Positions 7,021 to 15,472 of a stretch of DNA of 64,000 nt are shown here, piece after piece. The notes beneath the pieces are model-generated. The model searched no databases, had not been told where the DNA came from, and saw only the letters and a program-made list of their open reading frames with translations. The position numbers and the translations under genes are program-made. Numbering within the stretch: the first letter of the stretch is position 1; every line of letters starts with the position of its first letter. Source of the DNA: Bacillota bacterium (lineage in GTDB: Bacteria; Bacillota; Clostridia; Lachnospirales; Lachnospiraceae); contig JAUNDN010000010.1 in assembly GCA_030526045.1 (NCBI GenBank), forward strand, positions 1 through 64,000, written 5' to 3'.

Positions 7021-7493
7021 TATTTCTTTCTAGTATAAATTGTTCTTGTATATTTAATATCATCTCCACTAGTTTCACCAATAGCTATATCAAAGTCATT
7101 AACATTGAATTCTGGGAAAAACACATCTCCATCATCTATTGTCAAATCCACTTCAGTAATATACATTTTGTCTACCAATGACATTGATTCCTCATAAAGG
7201 CCACATCCACCAGCTATATAAATATTTTCATCACCTGCTACTTCTATTGCTTCTTGCAAAGAACTTACAGTAACAAGATTATCCCCCGTGTACTTTTTCC
7301 TTCGTGACACAACTATGGTTTTTCTATTAGGAAGTGGATGCCCAATCTCTTCATAAGATTTACGCCCCATAACAACAACATTTCCTGTTGTAAGTTCTCT
7401 AAACTGCTTTTGTTCACCTTTTATCTTCCATGGTATTTCCCCATTTTTTCCTATCACGTTATTTTTTGAACGTGCGACTATTAATCCTACCAT
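7020..7493 (-). CDS. Dihydrofolate reductase, DfrF-like
   Basis: A 157-residue dihydrofolate reductase, which reduces dihydrofolate to tetrahydrofolate with NADPH. Motifs in order: GLIVARSKNNVIGKNGEIPW (substrate and Met20 loop), GNVVVMGRKSYEEIG (NADPH site), TIVVSRRK, IAGGCGLYEE and the acidic MYITEVDLTI strand. From memory it is strikingly like the acquired trimethoprim-resistance enzyme DfrF, notably KGEQKQFRELTTGNVV, more than like housekeeping FolA. It is not beside thyA, as chromosomal folA often is, but at the end of the AT-rich array beside a type 3 spacer repeat. Its start lies only a few bases after the stop of the YdcF-glycosyltransferase gene. Resistance is inferred, not shown. 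Confidence 0.8.
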   Translation of the reverse strand: MVGLIVARSKNNVIGKNGEIPWKIKGEQKQFRELTTGNVVVMGRKSYEEIGHPLPNRKTIVVSRRKKYTGDNLVTVSSLQEAIEVAGDENIYIAGGCGLYEESMSLVDKMYITEVDLTIDDGDVFFPEFNVNDFDIAIGETSGDDIKYTRTIYTRKK

Positions 7494-7496
7494 TTC

Positions 7497-9485
7497 CTAA
7501 TTTGCCATAGCCTTTCCAATCAACTCAACTGCCCTTTGCAAACCATTCTCAGACTGAATTTTCCGGGAAATCTCTTCCACTTTTTTCCTCTTCTCCTCGT
7601 AGGTTTGCTGCATTTCCGTAATCGCTTCTATAATACGCTCTTCACTCAAATCCTTTGACTGAATCGGTCTGGTTGAAACTCCAAGTTTACATAACTCATC
7701 TGCAAATCCCATTTGGTCAAGAACATGCGGTATCGGTATCGACGGAATCCCATAGATCATGGTTGCCGATGCTGTGCCAAAACCGCAATGATGAATCACG
7801 CAATAGCCCTGCTGAAACAGCCAGCTATGGGGAACGGAGCCACACGCAATCATGGTATCCGGCAGTTCATAATTTTCCAGAGTCTTTTGAAAACCCTGAA
7901 TCACAGCTCGTTTTCCGGTCTTTTGAAAGGCCTTTACGAACATGACAAGCTTGTCACTTTCCTCTTTATCCTCAAATGACATTGCACCCAGTGCGAGAAT
8001 AATCGGTTTGTCTCCATTTTCCAGAAAATCAGCCAATCTCTTTTCCGGAATGTACTCCTTTTCCTCTTCATACCAGTAACCGGTCAGAATATGCTGCTCC
8101 TCCCAATAGGGATTCCTCTCCTTCACATAACGACTGATGGGGATCAAGTCCAGCTTATTCGATATCATTTCATCGGATGACTTGATTTTCGGCAGTCCAT
8201 ATACTTTCCTAATCTTATTGTAGGGCTTTGCTGTCTGGGCGCCGATCAGGTTTCCGATCCATTGTTTGAACCGGCTCTGTTGCTTCAGCTTTTCAGCAAT
8301 CATTTCTGTCTGAAGCGTCACATTCACCGTAGGTATTCCAAGAACCTCCGCTTCCGTCGCTCCCATTTGACTATGCGAGACAACAATCAAATCCTTTCCT
8401 TTACAGCCTTCGTATATTTCACTTGTTGAATTCTGTATGATCTTAAATACGAAATTCATTGTTTTCAGCATGCTGAAAACAGGATTTGAATTTTTACCGC
8501 GTATGATAGCTGCCTCTTTTTCAATATTGATATCAGGTCCAACCGGTACAAAGGAAATCCCGGCCTTTTCAATCAATTCCCTCCAGCACGGATGAGAACC
8601 GATCGTCGCTTCATAGCCTGCCCGGTTTAGCGCACTTGCCAGATAGATATATGGTTGCACATCTCCTCTTGTTCCCATGGTAAACATGGCTATTTTTTTC
8701 TTGGAGGCATATAAAGGATTTGCCTCCCGCACCAGTCCGGAATACTCCTTGCACAATTCAGTAAATGCGTTTTGAACCTCATCCGGAATATCCACATGCG
8801 CAATGAAATCTTTGCCCCTTGGTCCATATCCGTTTTCATCATCAGACAGTCTTGGAACTTCTCCCAACAGCAGACTGATATAGCGTTCAATATCCCACAT
8901 ACCCCAAATATTTTTCTCGTAAGCAAGCACACCGTCTTTTACAATGACATTTGCATCATAAACTGCATAGTTGATAATCTGTATCTCCTCACCGACATAT
9001 TTCCTAAGGCCTGCTTCCATTCGGTGCTGCATGGTTGCATCCTGCGAAAGTATAATGCTCCGAAAGGCAATTCCATTTTCCTTCAGCAAGTCTAAAAGGT
9101 AGGTAATATTATTTCCGCAGTTTGTGGATTTACATTCCAGCAGATCAGGCTCCAATCCATATTGTTGCTTTAGATAGCCTGCAAACACCTGGGCCTCCGA
9201 TTGTCCTGCCGTTACCATAGCAGAAAATTCCTCGTGCATTTTCACCCGAAGCGTTTCGGTCGTATGCCCAGCTCCGCCAACGATCACATATTTCTTTGCA
9301 ATATGATTTTGCATTGCCTGCGCCAGAACATCCCCGCCACACAGAATACTCCCACCAAAAAGAACCATCACATCCGCCTGGGAAATTCCATATGCTTTGT
9401 ATAGCTGCTCTGCCGTCAGTTCCTCAATATCCCTTTTTCCGCAGAACCGACCTAAAATATTAATATTTTGAGCAGTCTTTTCCAT
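7497..9485 (-). CDS. YdcF/DUF218 - glycosyltransferase family 1 fusion
   Basis: A 662-residue two-domain protein. Residues 1-255 follow the whole length of E. coli YdcF (DUF218, ElyC/SanA/YdcF superfamily): [45 protein letters not shown] and the terminal [14 protein letters not shown]. Residues 265-662 are a GT-B fold glycosyltransferase of family 1 ([19 protein letters not shown] at the start, [17 protein letters not shown] in the middle, [20 protein letters not shown] as nucleotide-sugar loop), related to macrolide and sterol glucosyltransferases. The ATG at 9483-9485 was preferred because AAGGAG precedes it by nine bases. YdcF binds S-adenosylmethionine; this pairing with a glycosyltransferase is unusual and may indicate one modification pathway. 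Confidence 0.8.
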   Translation of the reverse strand: MEKTAQNINILGRFCGKRDIEELTAEQLYKAYGISQADVMVLFGGSILCGGDVLAQAMQNHIAKKYVIVGGAGHTTETLRVKMHEEFSAMVTAGQSEAQVFAGYLKQQYGLEPDLLECKSTNCGNNITYLLDLLKENGIAFRSIILSQDATMQHRMEAGLRKYVGEEIQIINYAVYDANVIVKDGVLAYEKNIWGMWDIERYISLLLGEVPRLSDDENGYGPRGKDFIAHVDIPDEVQNAFTELCKEYSGLVREANPLYASKKKIAMFTMGTRGDVQPYIYLASALNRAGYEATIGSHPCWRELIEKAGISFVPVGPDINIEKEAAIIRGKNSNPVFSMLKTMNFVFKIIQNSTSEIYEGCKGKDLIVVSHSQMGATEAEVLGIPTVNVTLQTEMIAEKLKQQSRFKQWIGNLIGAQTAKPYNKIRKVYGLPKIKSSDEMISNKLDLIPISRYVKERNPYWEEQHILTGYWYEEEKEYIPEKRLADFLENGDKPIILALGAMSFEDKEESDKLVMFVKAFQKTGKRAVIQGFQKTLENYELPDTMIACGSVPHSWLFQQGYCVIHHCGFGTASATMIYGIPSIPIPHVLDQMGFADELCKLGVSTRPIQSKDLSEERIIEAITEMQQTYEEKRKKVEEISRKIQSENGLQRAVELIGKAMAN

Positions 9486-9503
9486 TTCGGTCATCTCCTT
9501 CGT

Positions 9504-10196
9504 TTACTCAACGATCCTACTGATCAATGTCTCTACATGAATTTTCATCGTGTCTAAACATGGAACAGGGCTTACCTCGTCATTTAGTAAAAGCGGCAAC
9601 TCCGTACATCCCAGAATAATGGCTTCAATACCGTTTTCCTTCTGCATGCGCCCTATAATCTTTTGAAAGCTCTCCAGCGTCTTTTCTTTTACAATTCCGT
9701 TTTCTAATTCTGAGGATATTTTTAAGTTGACAAATTCCATTTCTTCCCTTGTAGGAACAACGATTTCAATTCCGCTGTTCTCAAAAGGCATCCTGAAAAA
9801 GTCACCCGTCATCGTAAAAACAGTGCCCAACAGTCCTAATCTGTGCTTGTTTAATCGAATTGCCTCATCTCGTGTTGCTTCCACTATGCTTACCAGAGGA
9901 ACGACTGATCTCTCCTGTAGCTTGTGAAAAACAATATGGGGGGTATTCGCACTCAGCGCCACAAAATCAGCCCCGCTGTTGACAAGATTGTTGATTGCCT
10001 TCATCAGATAATCTGTCAGCTCATCATATTTTTGTTCGCCGCAAAGCCTTAAAACCTCAAATACATTTACGCTCTCAATTGTTAAGTTCGGGAAAAAGTC
10101 ATTCCCTACTCTGTCCTTTACTCCGTAAACAATGTCATGATAGTAGGGTATCGTTGACTCCGGTCCCATTCCACCTACTAAACCCAGTTTTTTCAT
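9504..10196 (-). CDS. Aspartate/glutamate racemase family protein
   Basis: A 230-residue PLP-independent racemase-fold protein. It starts MKKLGLVGGMGPESTIPYYH, the signature of the aspartate racemase branch (YgeA-like), and keeps the second catalytic cysteine in LGCTELPLLL near residue 192. The first catalytic position, which is Cys or Thr before NT in known members, is Ala here (LSANTPH, near residue 82), so one-direction activity or another function should be considered. The family interconverts L- and D-aspartate or glutamate. The start has GAGG seven bases upstream. It is in a tight minus-strand run with an HD-domain gene upstream and the YdcF fusion downstream, probably one transcript. 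Confidence 0.8.
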   Translation of the reverse strand: MKKLGLVGGMGPESTIPYYHDIVYGVKDRVGNDFFPNLTIESVNVFEVLRLCGEQKYDELTDYLMKAINNLVNSGADFVALSANTPHIVFHKLQERSVVPLVSIVEATRDEAIRLNKHRLGLLGTVFTMTGDFFRMPFENSGIEIVVPTREEMEFVNLKISSELENGIVKEKTLESFQKIIGRMQKENGIEAIILGCTELPLLLNDEVSPVPCLDTMKIHVETLISRIVE

Positions 10197-10206
10197 CGTA
10201 ATACCT

Positions 10207-10794
10207 CTATTCTTCCTTTTCGCAATCCTGCAAAACTAGATAAACATCCTGTCCTATTTTTTCACTGAAATAATCCTTCAGCTGCAGATTTCTATCCCAT
10301 TTATCCTGCGGATAGGCACCATACCTACGTTTCACATCCCCCATTCTTTCCTCCATCGGAACGATTCCCTCCGCCGCACCGATAGAATCACACAATTGAA
10401 TCAGTCTGTCATAATCGTCATAAACAAGCTGATTAATAAAATCCTCTATCACTTTTTTCTGCTGCGCAGTCACATCAATATTTCCGACATAGTCCTCTAT
10501 CCTCTGTATGGAAAAGGAATGTGACGCACAGATTCTTGCCACCTCGTCATAGCCTAATTCCAGCATATATCGGTACCCATCATAGATATGTCCAAAATGC
10601 TTGATTCCAAATTTTCTTCCGATATCGTGTAAAAGCCCTAAGACATACGCCTTTTCAGATTCCATATCCGGGCATTGTCTTGCGATTCGCTCAGCGCAAA
10701 AAGCAACCACCTCACTGTGTCTGACCCATGCTCCCGGGTTATGCCCTTCCGCCTCTTTTAAGATTTTTTCTGCTTCTTCTCTACTTGGAAACAT
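10207..10794 (-). CDS. HD-domain phosphohydrolase
   Basis: A 195-residue HD superfamily protein. The metal-binding HD pair appears in LGLLHDIGRKFGI (residues about 50-62), preceded by a His in GAWVRHSEVVAFCAERIA, and followed by CASHSF and an Asp in YDRLIQLCDSIG that complete the H...HD...D set. Such small stand-alone HD proteins hydrolyse nucleotides or other phosphorylated metabolites in the cytoplasm; the substrate cannot be named. The start is well supported by GGAGG six bases upstream. It overlaps no gene but is separated from its neighbours by only about ten bases on either side. Confidence 0.8.
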   Translation of the reverse strand: MFPSREEAEKILKEAEGHNPGAWVRHSEVVAFCAERIARQCPDMESEKAYVLGLLHDIGRKFGIKHFGHIYDGYRYMLELGYDEVARICASHSFSIQRIEDYVGNIDVTAQQKKVIEDFINQLVYDDYDRLIQLCDSIGAAEGIVPMEERMGDVKRRYGAYPQDKWDRNLQLKDYFSEKIGQDVYLVLQDCEKEE

Positions 10795-10807
10795 AGACAG
10801 CCTCCTT

Positions 10808-11365
10808 CTACAAACTGTTTTTTCTCTGTAGGAACTCCTCTTTTTTCATGGAACAGACAATCATGTCATTTCGCTTCCCGGTCGCCAAGTCTATCCTTCT
10901 GTCCCTTAATCTGCCGTCTATGCGAAATCCCATCTTCTGCAGGAGCTTGGCAGAAGCAACATTTGTCTCATTATATTTTGCCTCAATCATGTATAACTCT
11001 CTATCTAAAAAATATTCTTTTAAAACACAAGCTACTGCCTCCAGCGCATATCCCTTGCCTTGAAATTTCTCTCCAAACGCATACGCAATTTCTCCGATTT
11101 TCAATTGCTGATATGGAATATCTACCGTTATGTACCCTATTGGCTCGCAGGTATTCTTTTCAAGCACTACCCATGCATCCTTATTGAGAGCAAGCAGATT
11201 AATAAAATTTTCCATCTCCTGTAGACTTTTCATGGGATAAAGTATAATATACTTTCCCAGACTATTATCCTGCCCCCAGTTATGAAAACAACCAATGGCA
11301 TCATTTTCCTGAAAATTTCTGATTAACAGACGAGCGGTTTCCATTTTTTTCTCCAAATTTACCAT
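10808..11365 (-). CDS. GNAT acetyltransferase, RimJ/RimL type
   Basis: A 185-residue acetyltransferase of the RimJ/RimL group. METARLLIRNFQENDAIGCF is the usual start (ETxRLxLRxxxxxD), GEIAYAFGEKFQGKGYALEA holds the acetyl-CoA loop (GxGxA), and EAKYNETNVASAKLLQKMGF is the next family landmark. Two starts are possible: the ATG at 11363-11365 and one seven codons later that better matches the family and follows GGAG by six bases. Group members acetylate ribosomal protein N-termini or small amines; nothing here identifies the acceptor. Four bases separate it from the DinB-like gene, so they are probably co-transcribed. Confidence 0.8.
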   Translation of the reverse strand: MVNLEKKMETARLLIRNFQENDAIGCFHNWGQDNSLGKYIILYPMKSLQEMENFINLLALNKDAWVVLEKNTCEPIGYITVDIPYQQLKIGEIAYAFGEKFQGKGYALEAVACVLKEYFLDRELYMIEAKYNETNVASAKLLQKMGFRIDGRLRDRRIDLATGKRNDMIVCSMKKEEFLQRKNSL

Positions 11366-11368
11366 TTT

Positions 11369-12028
11369 TCACCCTGCATGTATCTTATTCTTAATCCGTA
11401 AGCTTGCCTCTATATGCATGATCCAATGCCTTGAAAATGGCATCTTAATAAGCCCCCTAATGTCTTTGCTACACCAATAATCGATCAGCCAGCTTGCATT
11501 TTCATCTGTGCTTACCACATGCAAAGACTTTAGGTATTCTTTTTTCTCCTCAAACGTTTTTGTTTTCAGATCCTTATAGGATAAATTTCTGACTATGTTC
11601 TCGGTACTTTCTTTTACATCTGCAATATAAGAGTATAGTTCTTTCAAATTCAGTTCCCGGGAGAAATCTGCAATCTGCTCTTTTACAAGCTCATTTCCTG
11701 TTGTAATGATAGGCGTGCCAATGCGCTTCTGATAATTTCCTGAAAAGAAAATCTGCTCCTCATCACTGATCAAAGAATGTGCCACAATATCCTCAATGCG
11801 AAAAATATGCCAAATAGAGTAGGCAATCGTTTTGCTATGGTAGCCATCTGCATTGATAAATGGAATCGCATTAAAGTCCTCTCTGCTCAGTTCTGTTTTT
11901 AAAGAAATCAAAGTTCCCATCAGCTGCCTTCGCAAAACAAATAATGTTTCGATTCCCTCTGCATAGGTAGACTCTTTCCTCAGCTGCAGCTGCATTTCCT
12001 TATTCAGATCCGCCCATTCTTTATTCAT
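11369..12028 (-). CDS. DinB-superfamily protein
   Basis: A 219-residue protein with the four-helix DinB layout. The metal ligands appear as His in SIWHIFRIEDIVAH (about residues 91-104) and His pairs in SRHWIMHIEASLRI near the C-terminus, matching the three-His site of DinB/YfiT proteins. Members include bacillithiol and mycothiol S-transferases and uncharacterised stress proteins. The start codon has AAAGAAAAGA upstream, a moderate ribosome binding site. Its stop is three bases before the GNAT start at 11365. A transferase role toward a thiol or an electrophile is plausible but not proven. Confidence 0.7.
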   Translation of the reverse strand: MNKEWADLNKEMQLQLRKESTYAEGIETLFVLRRQLMGTLISLKTELSREDFNAIPFINADGYHSKTIAYSIWHIFRIEDIVAHSLISDEEQIFFSGNYQKRIGTPIITTGNELVKEQIADFSRELNLKELYSYIADVKESTENIVRNLSYKDLKTKTFEEKKEYLKSLHVVSTDENASWLIDYWCSKDIRGLIKMPFSRHWIMHIEASLRIKNKIHAG

Positions 12029-12042
12029 TCTTTTCTTTCCCC

Positions 12043-12180
12043 TTAAATACAGATAAGCTCTTCCGGTTTCTTTTCCCTATCGGATATTCCAAACACCCAT
12101 GCAGGCCTTAAGGAAGGATACAATTCTAATGCAAAGCTATCTGCCTCTCCATCAATTATCAATGAGTCAATAATATGTAC
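12043..12180 (-). pseudogene. Possible gene remnant of about 45 codons
   Basis: Between the NimA-like and DinB-like genes a frame is open from a TAG at 12181-12183 to a TAA at 12043-12045. Its product would include DGEADSFALELYPSLRPAW, which looks like real coding sequence, but no ATG or GTG lies at its front; a TTG at 12160-12162 is the best start. I read it as the 3' end of a lost gene. Chance is a fair alternative. Confidence 0.3.
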
Positions 12181-12200
12181 CTATGTTCACCTTCTCAGCA

Positions 12201-12671
12201 TCAGACCAGCTTCCTTTTCGCGGTGAAACGCTCCGAAACAATTTTATAAACGCATACTGTAGCCGCCTGCTCCTCTGTAAAAGCAATCTGCTTGCCGGTC
12301 TGATGCGCAAACATAATTGATAAGGCTTGGCATTTCTGATCAGTTTCTTCTATAAACTCGACCTTGCCATATCCTATTACACTGGAATAATAGTAACCGG
12401 AATTGCACGGTATTTCGGCATGCACCGGCTCCCCCTCGCTACACATTTCAAAGCAGACATCCGGGTTTTTCTGCCATATTGTAAGCTTGCGCCCTTCCTT
12501 CGCACTATGGAAGTACAACGTCAAGCACCCATCCTTCAGCTCATAACCATAGCTTAAGGGAACAAGATACAATTCACCCGTGTCCTGCATTGCCACATGG
12601 CAGGTTTTGCATAAATCAAGTATCCCACTGATTTCACTCATATCTGTCACTTCACGATCTGTTCTTCTCAT
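12201..12671 (-). CDS. NimA-like pyridoxamine 5'-phosphate oxidase family protein
   Basis: A 156-residue split-barrel flavoprotein. The start MRRTDREVTDMSEISGIL, the segment LYLVPLSYGYELKDGCLTLY and FHSAKEGRKLTIWQKNPDVCF are typical of NimA-type proteins, in which HSAxxG holds the flavin. NimA-type members reduce nitroimidazoles to amines in anaerobes and confer metronidazole resistance; most homologues have unknown substrates. The second of two adjacent ATG codons is chosen because it fits the family and is four bases from GAGGAG. It is part of the tight minus-strand run with a TfoX-C protein and a GNAT gene upstream. Confidence 0.8.
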   Translation of the reverse strand: MRRTDREVTDMSEISGILDLCKTCHVAMQDTGELYLVPLSYGYELKDGCLTLYFHSAKEGRKLTIWQKNPDVCFEMCSEGEPVHAEIPCNSGYYYSSVIGYGKVEFIEETDQKCQALSIMFAHQTGKQIAFTEEQAATVCVYKIVSERFTAKRKLV

Positions 12672-12697
12672 CATTCTCCTCTACTTTCCACCCCGAA

Positions 12698-12955
12698 CTA
12701 TTTCTTATGCCACCGGTAAAATTCTTTTAAGTCCGCCTTAACCTCATCCGGCAATGCTGTCTTATTTACGCCCCGGATTGCAGCTTCCAGTGCCAGCAAT
12801 CTATGGATACATGCCGATTCGTCTATTTCCTGAATCTTCAGCCATGCCTGTTTTGCTCCAATTGCCTTCAGATCATCTTCTGTTTCAATTCCTACTTGAT
12901 TCAGCTGCTCCTCTACCACTTTTCCAATATTTGGCAACTTTGCTAATTCTCCCAT
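12698..12955 (-). CDS. TfoX C-terminal-domain protein (helix-hairpin-helix)
   Basis: An 85-residue protein made only of a TfoX_C-like domain. LAKLPNIGKVVEEQLNQVGI is the helix-hairpin-helix start found in this family, and CIHRLLALEAAIRGV with the ending LKEFYRWHKK completes it. The domain usually forms the second half of TfoX/Sxy competence regulators but is common as a stand-alone protein in Clostridia, where its role is unknown. I start at the ATG at 12953-12955 since GGAGGG is eight bases upstream; the longer TTG frame would place the ribosome binding site inside the gene. Confidence 0.8.
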   Translation of the reverse strand: MGELAKLPNIGKVVEEQLNQVGIETEDDLKAIGAKQAWLKIQEIDESACIHRLLALEAAIRGVNKTALPDEVKADLKEFYRWHKK

Positions 12956-12984
12956 AATCTGTTCCCTCCTTACTAAGCGCAAAT

Positions 12985-13506
12985 CTATCCTTCCTCATTT
13001 AACAGGGAATAAATAAACGTATCCTTCCAAATCGGTCTATCCTCGCTGTCCTTCCAGAAAAACACATTCTTTCTCAGATGTCCTTCCCTGACAAATCCCA
13101 TTTTTTCAAGCAATCCCCATGAATTCTGATTTGCGGGATCACACTCCGCATAAATCCTATGGACTCCCTTCCTGAAAGCCAGCTCAATCAGTTTTTCACA
13201 GCTCTCTTGTGCATAGCCGCATTTCCAGTAATTTTCGTTAAAGACATATCCAATCTCCATAGCGGAAAAATCTCTTTTCCCCAAATAGACATTCCCTATC
13301 ATTTTGTGGGTAGCTTTCAGCTCAACCGCAATCATCTCCTCTGTTGAAATTCTCCATGCAAGATTCCCCTGTACCTCCTCCATGGTCATCGGTTTATGTG
13401 GTTCAAACTCCACCACCCTGGGATTTGACAGATATTCGTATAAATCCTGCAAATCACTTTCCCTGTATCTTCTCAAAATTAATCTCTCTGTTTGCGCAAT
13501 CATCAT
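12985..13506 (-). CDS. GNAT acetyltransferase
   Basis: A 173-residue acetyltransferase with the RimJ/RimL pattern: TERLILRRYRESDLQDLYEY at the front, GYVFNENYWKCGYAQESCEK as the acetyl-CoA region (WxxGYAxE), and AECDPANQNSWGLLEKMGF as the conserved following segment. Such proteins use acetyl-CoA to modify peptide N-termini or small amines; the acceptor is not predictable. GGAG lies before the double ATG. It stands between a TfoX-C gene and a metallo-beta-lactamase-fold gene, separated from the former by 29 bases, and is probably in the same transcript. Confidence 0.8.
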   Translation of the reverse strand: MMIAQTERLILRRYRESDLQDLYEYLSNPRVVEFEPHKPMTMEEVQGNLAWRISTEEMIAVELKATHKMIGNVYLGKRDFSAMEIGYVFNENYWKCGYAQESCEKLIELAFRKGVHRIYAECDPANQNSWGLLEKMGFVREGHLRKNVFFWKDSEDRPIWKDTFIYSLLNEEG

Positions 13507-13517
13507 TTTTATCTCCT

Positions 13518-14330
13518 CTAAAACTCCATCTCCAGGCCCACATGAAGCTGATGTACCGCCGTTCCCAGTTCTTCCTTTAATATTTCAAATGCTTCTTTCC
13601 CCGTGCAGTGCCCGGTATAGATCTCTTCAATTCCGGTTTCTTTGATTCGCCGTCCCAACGCTCTCACCTCAGTCTCCGGTCTGTTACAGATATGAAAGCC
13701 ACCAATCAGAGCCCGGATTTTTTGCCCCGGATAGGTTTCCTTTATCTCATTGATAATGTTATCCGCACCGCCATGGGAACAGCTGTTAAAAATAACCAGT
13801 CCTTCCGTTGTCTCAAAAACAAGGCTTTGCTCATGTGAGAAATCATCCGGCTTCCACCCACTTTTGCTGCGAACATACATGCAATTTCTCCTGCCGATTT
13901 CGGATAGTCCTGTCGTTTTATGCGGAATCAGGAATACCCCACGGCACAGGGAATAGTCCCCCTCTGCAAAGATAATACGATCTCGATATTCCTCCAGAAT
14001 TCCCTTGGGCAGACCTATGTATTTGTGGAAGATCCACTTTTTCATATAGCAGTTTTCCTCACTGCCTTTTTGCAAATAGAAAGCAGCTTTCTGATTATTC
14101 TGATAAAATGCTCTCATCCCGCCCGCATGATCATAGTGGGCATGGGACAAAACCGCATAATCCACCTCTTGAAGTTCCTTATTCAGCTTGGTTGCATTCT
14201 TTACAAACAGATCGGAGGCTCCCGTATCAAGGAGAATCTTTTTCCCCTGATATTCAATATAAATGCATAGACCCCATTCTCCGGGGATATCTCTCTGCGG
14301 AATATTATCTACCAGTACAGTTGCTTTCAT
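13518..14330 (-). CDS. Metallo-beta-lactamase-fold hydrolase
   Basis: A 270-residue MBL-fold protein. The zinc motif is SHAHYDHAGG (HxHxDH) at about residues 62-71, with LLDTGASDLF before it, CSHGGADNI near 187 and GGFHI near 210 completing the site. The layout matches the branch annotated as dihydropterin-ribofuranosylaminobenzene phosphate synthase-like, which acts on small phosphorylated or cyclic substrates; it is not a proven beta-lactamase. GGAGAGGG precedes the ATG. It is the first gene after a promoter-like sequence at 14395-14423 and a terminator-like hairpin at 14446-14470, so a transcript probably begins here and runs toward lower coordinates. Confidence 0.8.
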   Translation of the reverse strand: MKATVLVDNIPQRDIPGEWGLCIYIEYQGKKILLDTGASDLFVKNATKLNKELQEVDYAVLSHAHYDHAGGMRAFYQNNQKAAFYLQKGSEENCYMKKWIFHKYIGLPKGILEEYRDRIIFAEGDYSLCRGVFLIPHKTTGLSEIGRRNCMYVRSKSGWKPDDFSHEQSLVFETTEGLVIFNSCSHGGADNIINEIKETYPGQKIRALIGGFHICNRPETEVRALGRRIKETGIEEIYTGHCTGKEAFEILKEELGTAVHQLHVGLEMEF

Positions 14331-14394
14331 TTTCCCTCTCCTATCTGCGTTTTTGCTGCAGCCCTGTTTCCAGAATACCTTAATTTATGAACTT

Positions 14395-14423
14395 ATTCTA
14401 CCACGAGGTGATAAGTTGCACAA
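14395..14423 (-). promoter_or_regulatory. Predicted promoter for the 13.5-kb transcript
   Basis: On the minus strand TTGTGC (-35) and TAGAAT (-10) are 17 bases apart, just downstream of a terminator-like hairpin and about 65 bases before the MBL gene. Position and spacing fit a sigma-A promoter. Confidence 0.45.
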
Positions 14424-14445
14424 ATCCAATGTCAAAATGCAAAAT

Positions 14446-14470
14446 CGGGAAAGTAACATCTACTTTCCCG
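14446..14470 (-). terminator. Hairpin terminator after the GNAT-DUF3795 gene
   Basis: A perfect 10-bp stem (CGGGAAAGTA/TACTTTCCCG, loop five bases) lies 58 bases after the stop of the GNAT-DUF3795 gene and is followed on the minus strand by ATTTTGCATTTTG. The T-tract is weak, so it may be partial or act by pausing. Confidence 0.6.
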
Positions 14471-14527
14471 AACATGTTCTCAATTTTCCTTTTACAGAAT
14501 TTTCTTTCAGTCAAGATGAGAATGACG

Positions 14528-15448
14528 CTATAGGTACTGCTCCAGTATCTTAAGTCCCTTTTCTGTATCTTCCCCCAGAATCTCCTGTGTCTTTTGGAAG
14601 CTCCTTGTCTCGTGCATCTTATCATGTACTTCCAGGAACTTTTCTTTTCCGTATTTTCTGATAAACATAGCCTGTGCTTTACATGCGTTTGCGCCATCAT
14701 TCCCCGGCGTATAAAATCCCTTTTCACAGCCGATCAGCTCGTCGCAATCGAAACAGCCATCCAGTCCCTTATCCTGACAGCACGCAATATTGGGGCATAC
14801 ACCCTTGTCATGGAGCGTACCGTAAGAGCAGCAGTTAAATACGGAACGACATCCACCACACCATTCTCCAAGGAAACAGTGATTGCAGGAAAACCCGCAA
14901 TATGCCACCATCGGGACATCCTTTCTTGCAGCATTCACGATTTCAGCTTTCCATATACCGCCATTTTTCATGCGTATTTCTTTTTCTTCGCCCTCTGTCT
15001 TTAGTGCCTTGCGGTAAACCCTGGAGTCCTCCCCGCCTATGTCCTTATCCATTTTATAAAATTCATAGCCATACTTCTCATAAAGACCTGTATGGTTTGT
15101 AGAAATATAGACATATTCACGCCCCATAATTGTCGCAATGCTCTCTGCATAATCCAATATCTGTCCTGCATAATGGTATCCTCTATACTTTGGGAAGGTA
15201 TAGACAAAGCCTATCCAGGGTGTTAAATCAGTCGGCTGGATATCATCCAGCGGCGCCAATGTACAAAATGAAACAAGCTCCTCTCCGTCTACAAGCATTG
15301 GAACAAGAGCTGTTGCCCCAACTGTGCTTTTCAGTTTATTTTCACTGAGCAACTGATACAGGAACTGTCCTGCTCCCCAATCGCTTTTCTTGATTTCCTC
15401 TAACCAATGTTCTTTATTCTCTGTTGTAAAGTACTCGATTACCTTCAT
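14528..15448 (-). CDS. GNAT acetyltransferase fused to DUF3795 Cys-rich domain
   Basis: A 306-residue fusion. Residues 1-150 are a GNAT domain: WIGFVYTFPKYRGYHYAGQILDYAES contains the acetyl-CoA loop and VYISTNHTGLYEKYGYEFYK the following strand. Residues about 175-306 are a DUF3795-type Cys-rich domain with CGFSCNHCFLGEWCGGC, FNCCSYG, CPNIACC and GCFDCDELIGCEKGFY, around fifteen cysteines likely binding zinc or an iron-sulfur cluster. The start has GGAGG five bases upstream. DUF3795 also occurs alone in Clostridia; the fusion suggests that the Cys-rich part recognises the acetylation target or senses redox state. A terminator-like hairpin follows. Confidence 0.8.
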   Translation of the reverse strand: MKVIEYFTTENKEHWLEEIKKSDWGAGQFLYQLLSENKLKSTVGATALVPMLVDGEELVSFCTLAPLDDIQPTDLTPWIGFVYTFPKYRGYHYAGQILDYAESIATIMGREYVYISTNHTGLYEKYGYEFYKMDKDIGGEDSRVYRKALKTEGEEKEIRMKNGGIWKAEIVNAARKDVPMVAYCGFSCNHCFLGEWCGGCRSVFNCCSYGTLHDKGVCPNIACCQDKGLDGCFDCDELIGCEKGFYTPGNDGANACKAQAMFIRKYGKEKFLEVHDKMHETRSFQKTQEILGEDTEKGLKILEQYL

Positions 15449-15472
15449 TTTATCCTCCTGTACGAATCATTC

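Noticed and set aside
7655..9404. Several plus-strand open frames of 66-107 codons across the YdcF-glycosyltransferase gene
   Set aside because: They are antisense to a clearly coding gene, have no ribosome binding sites and no recognisable family.
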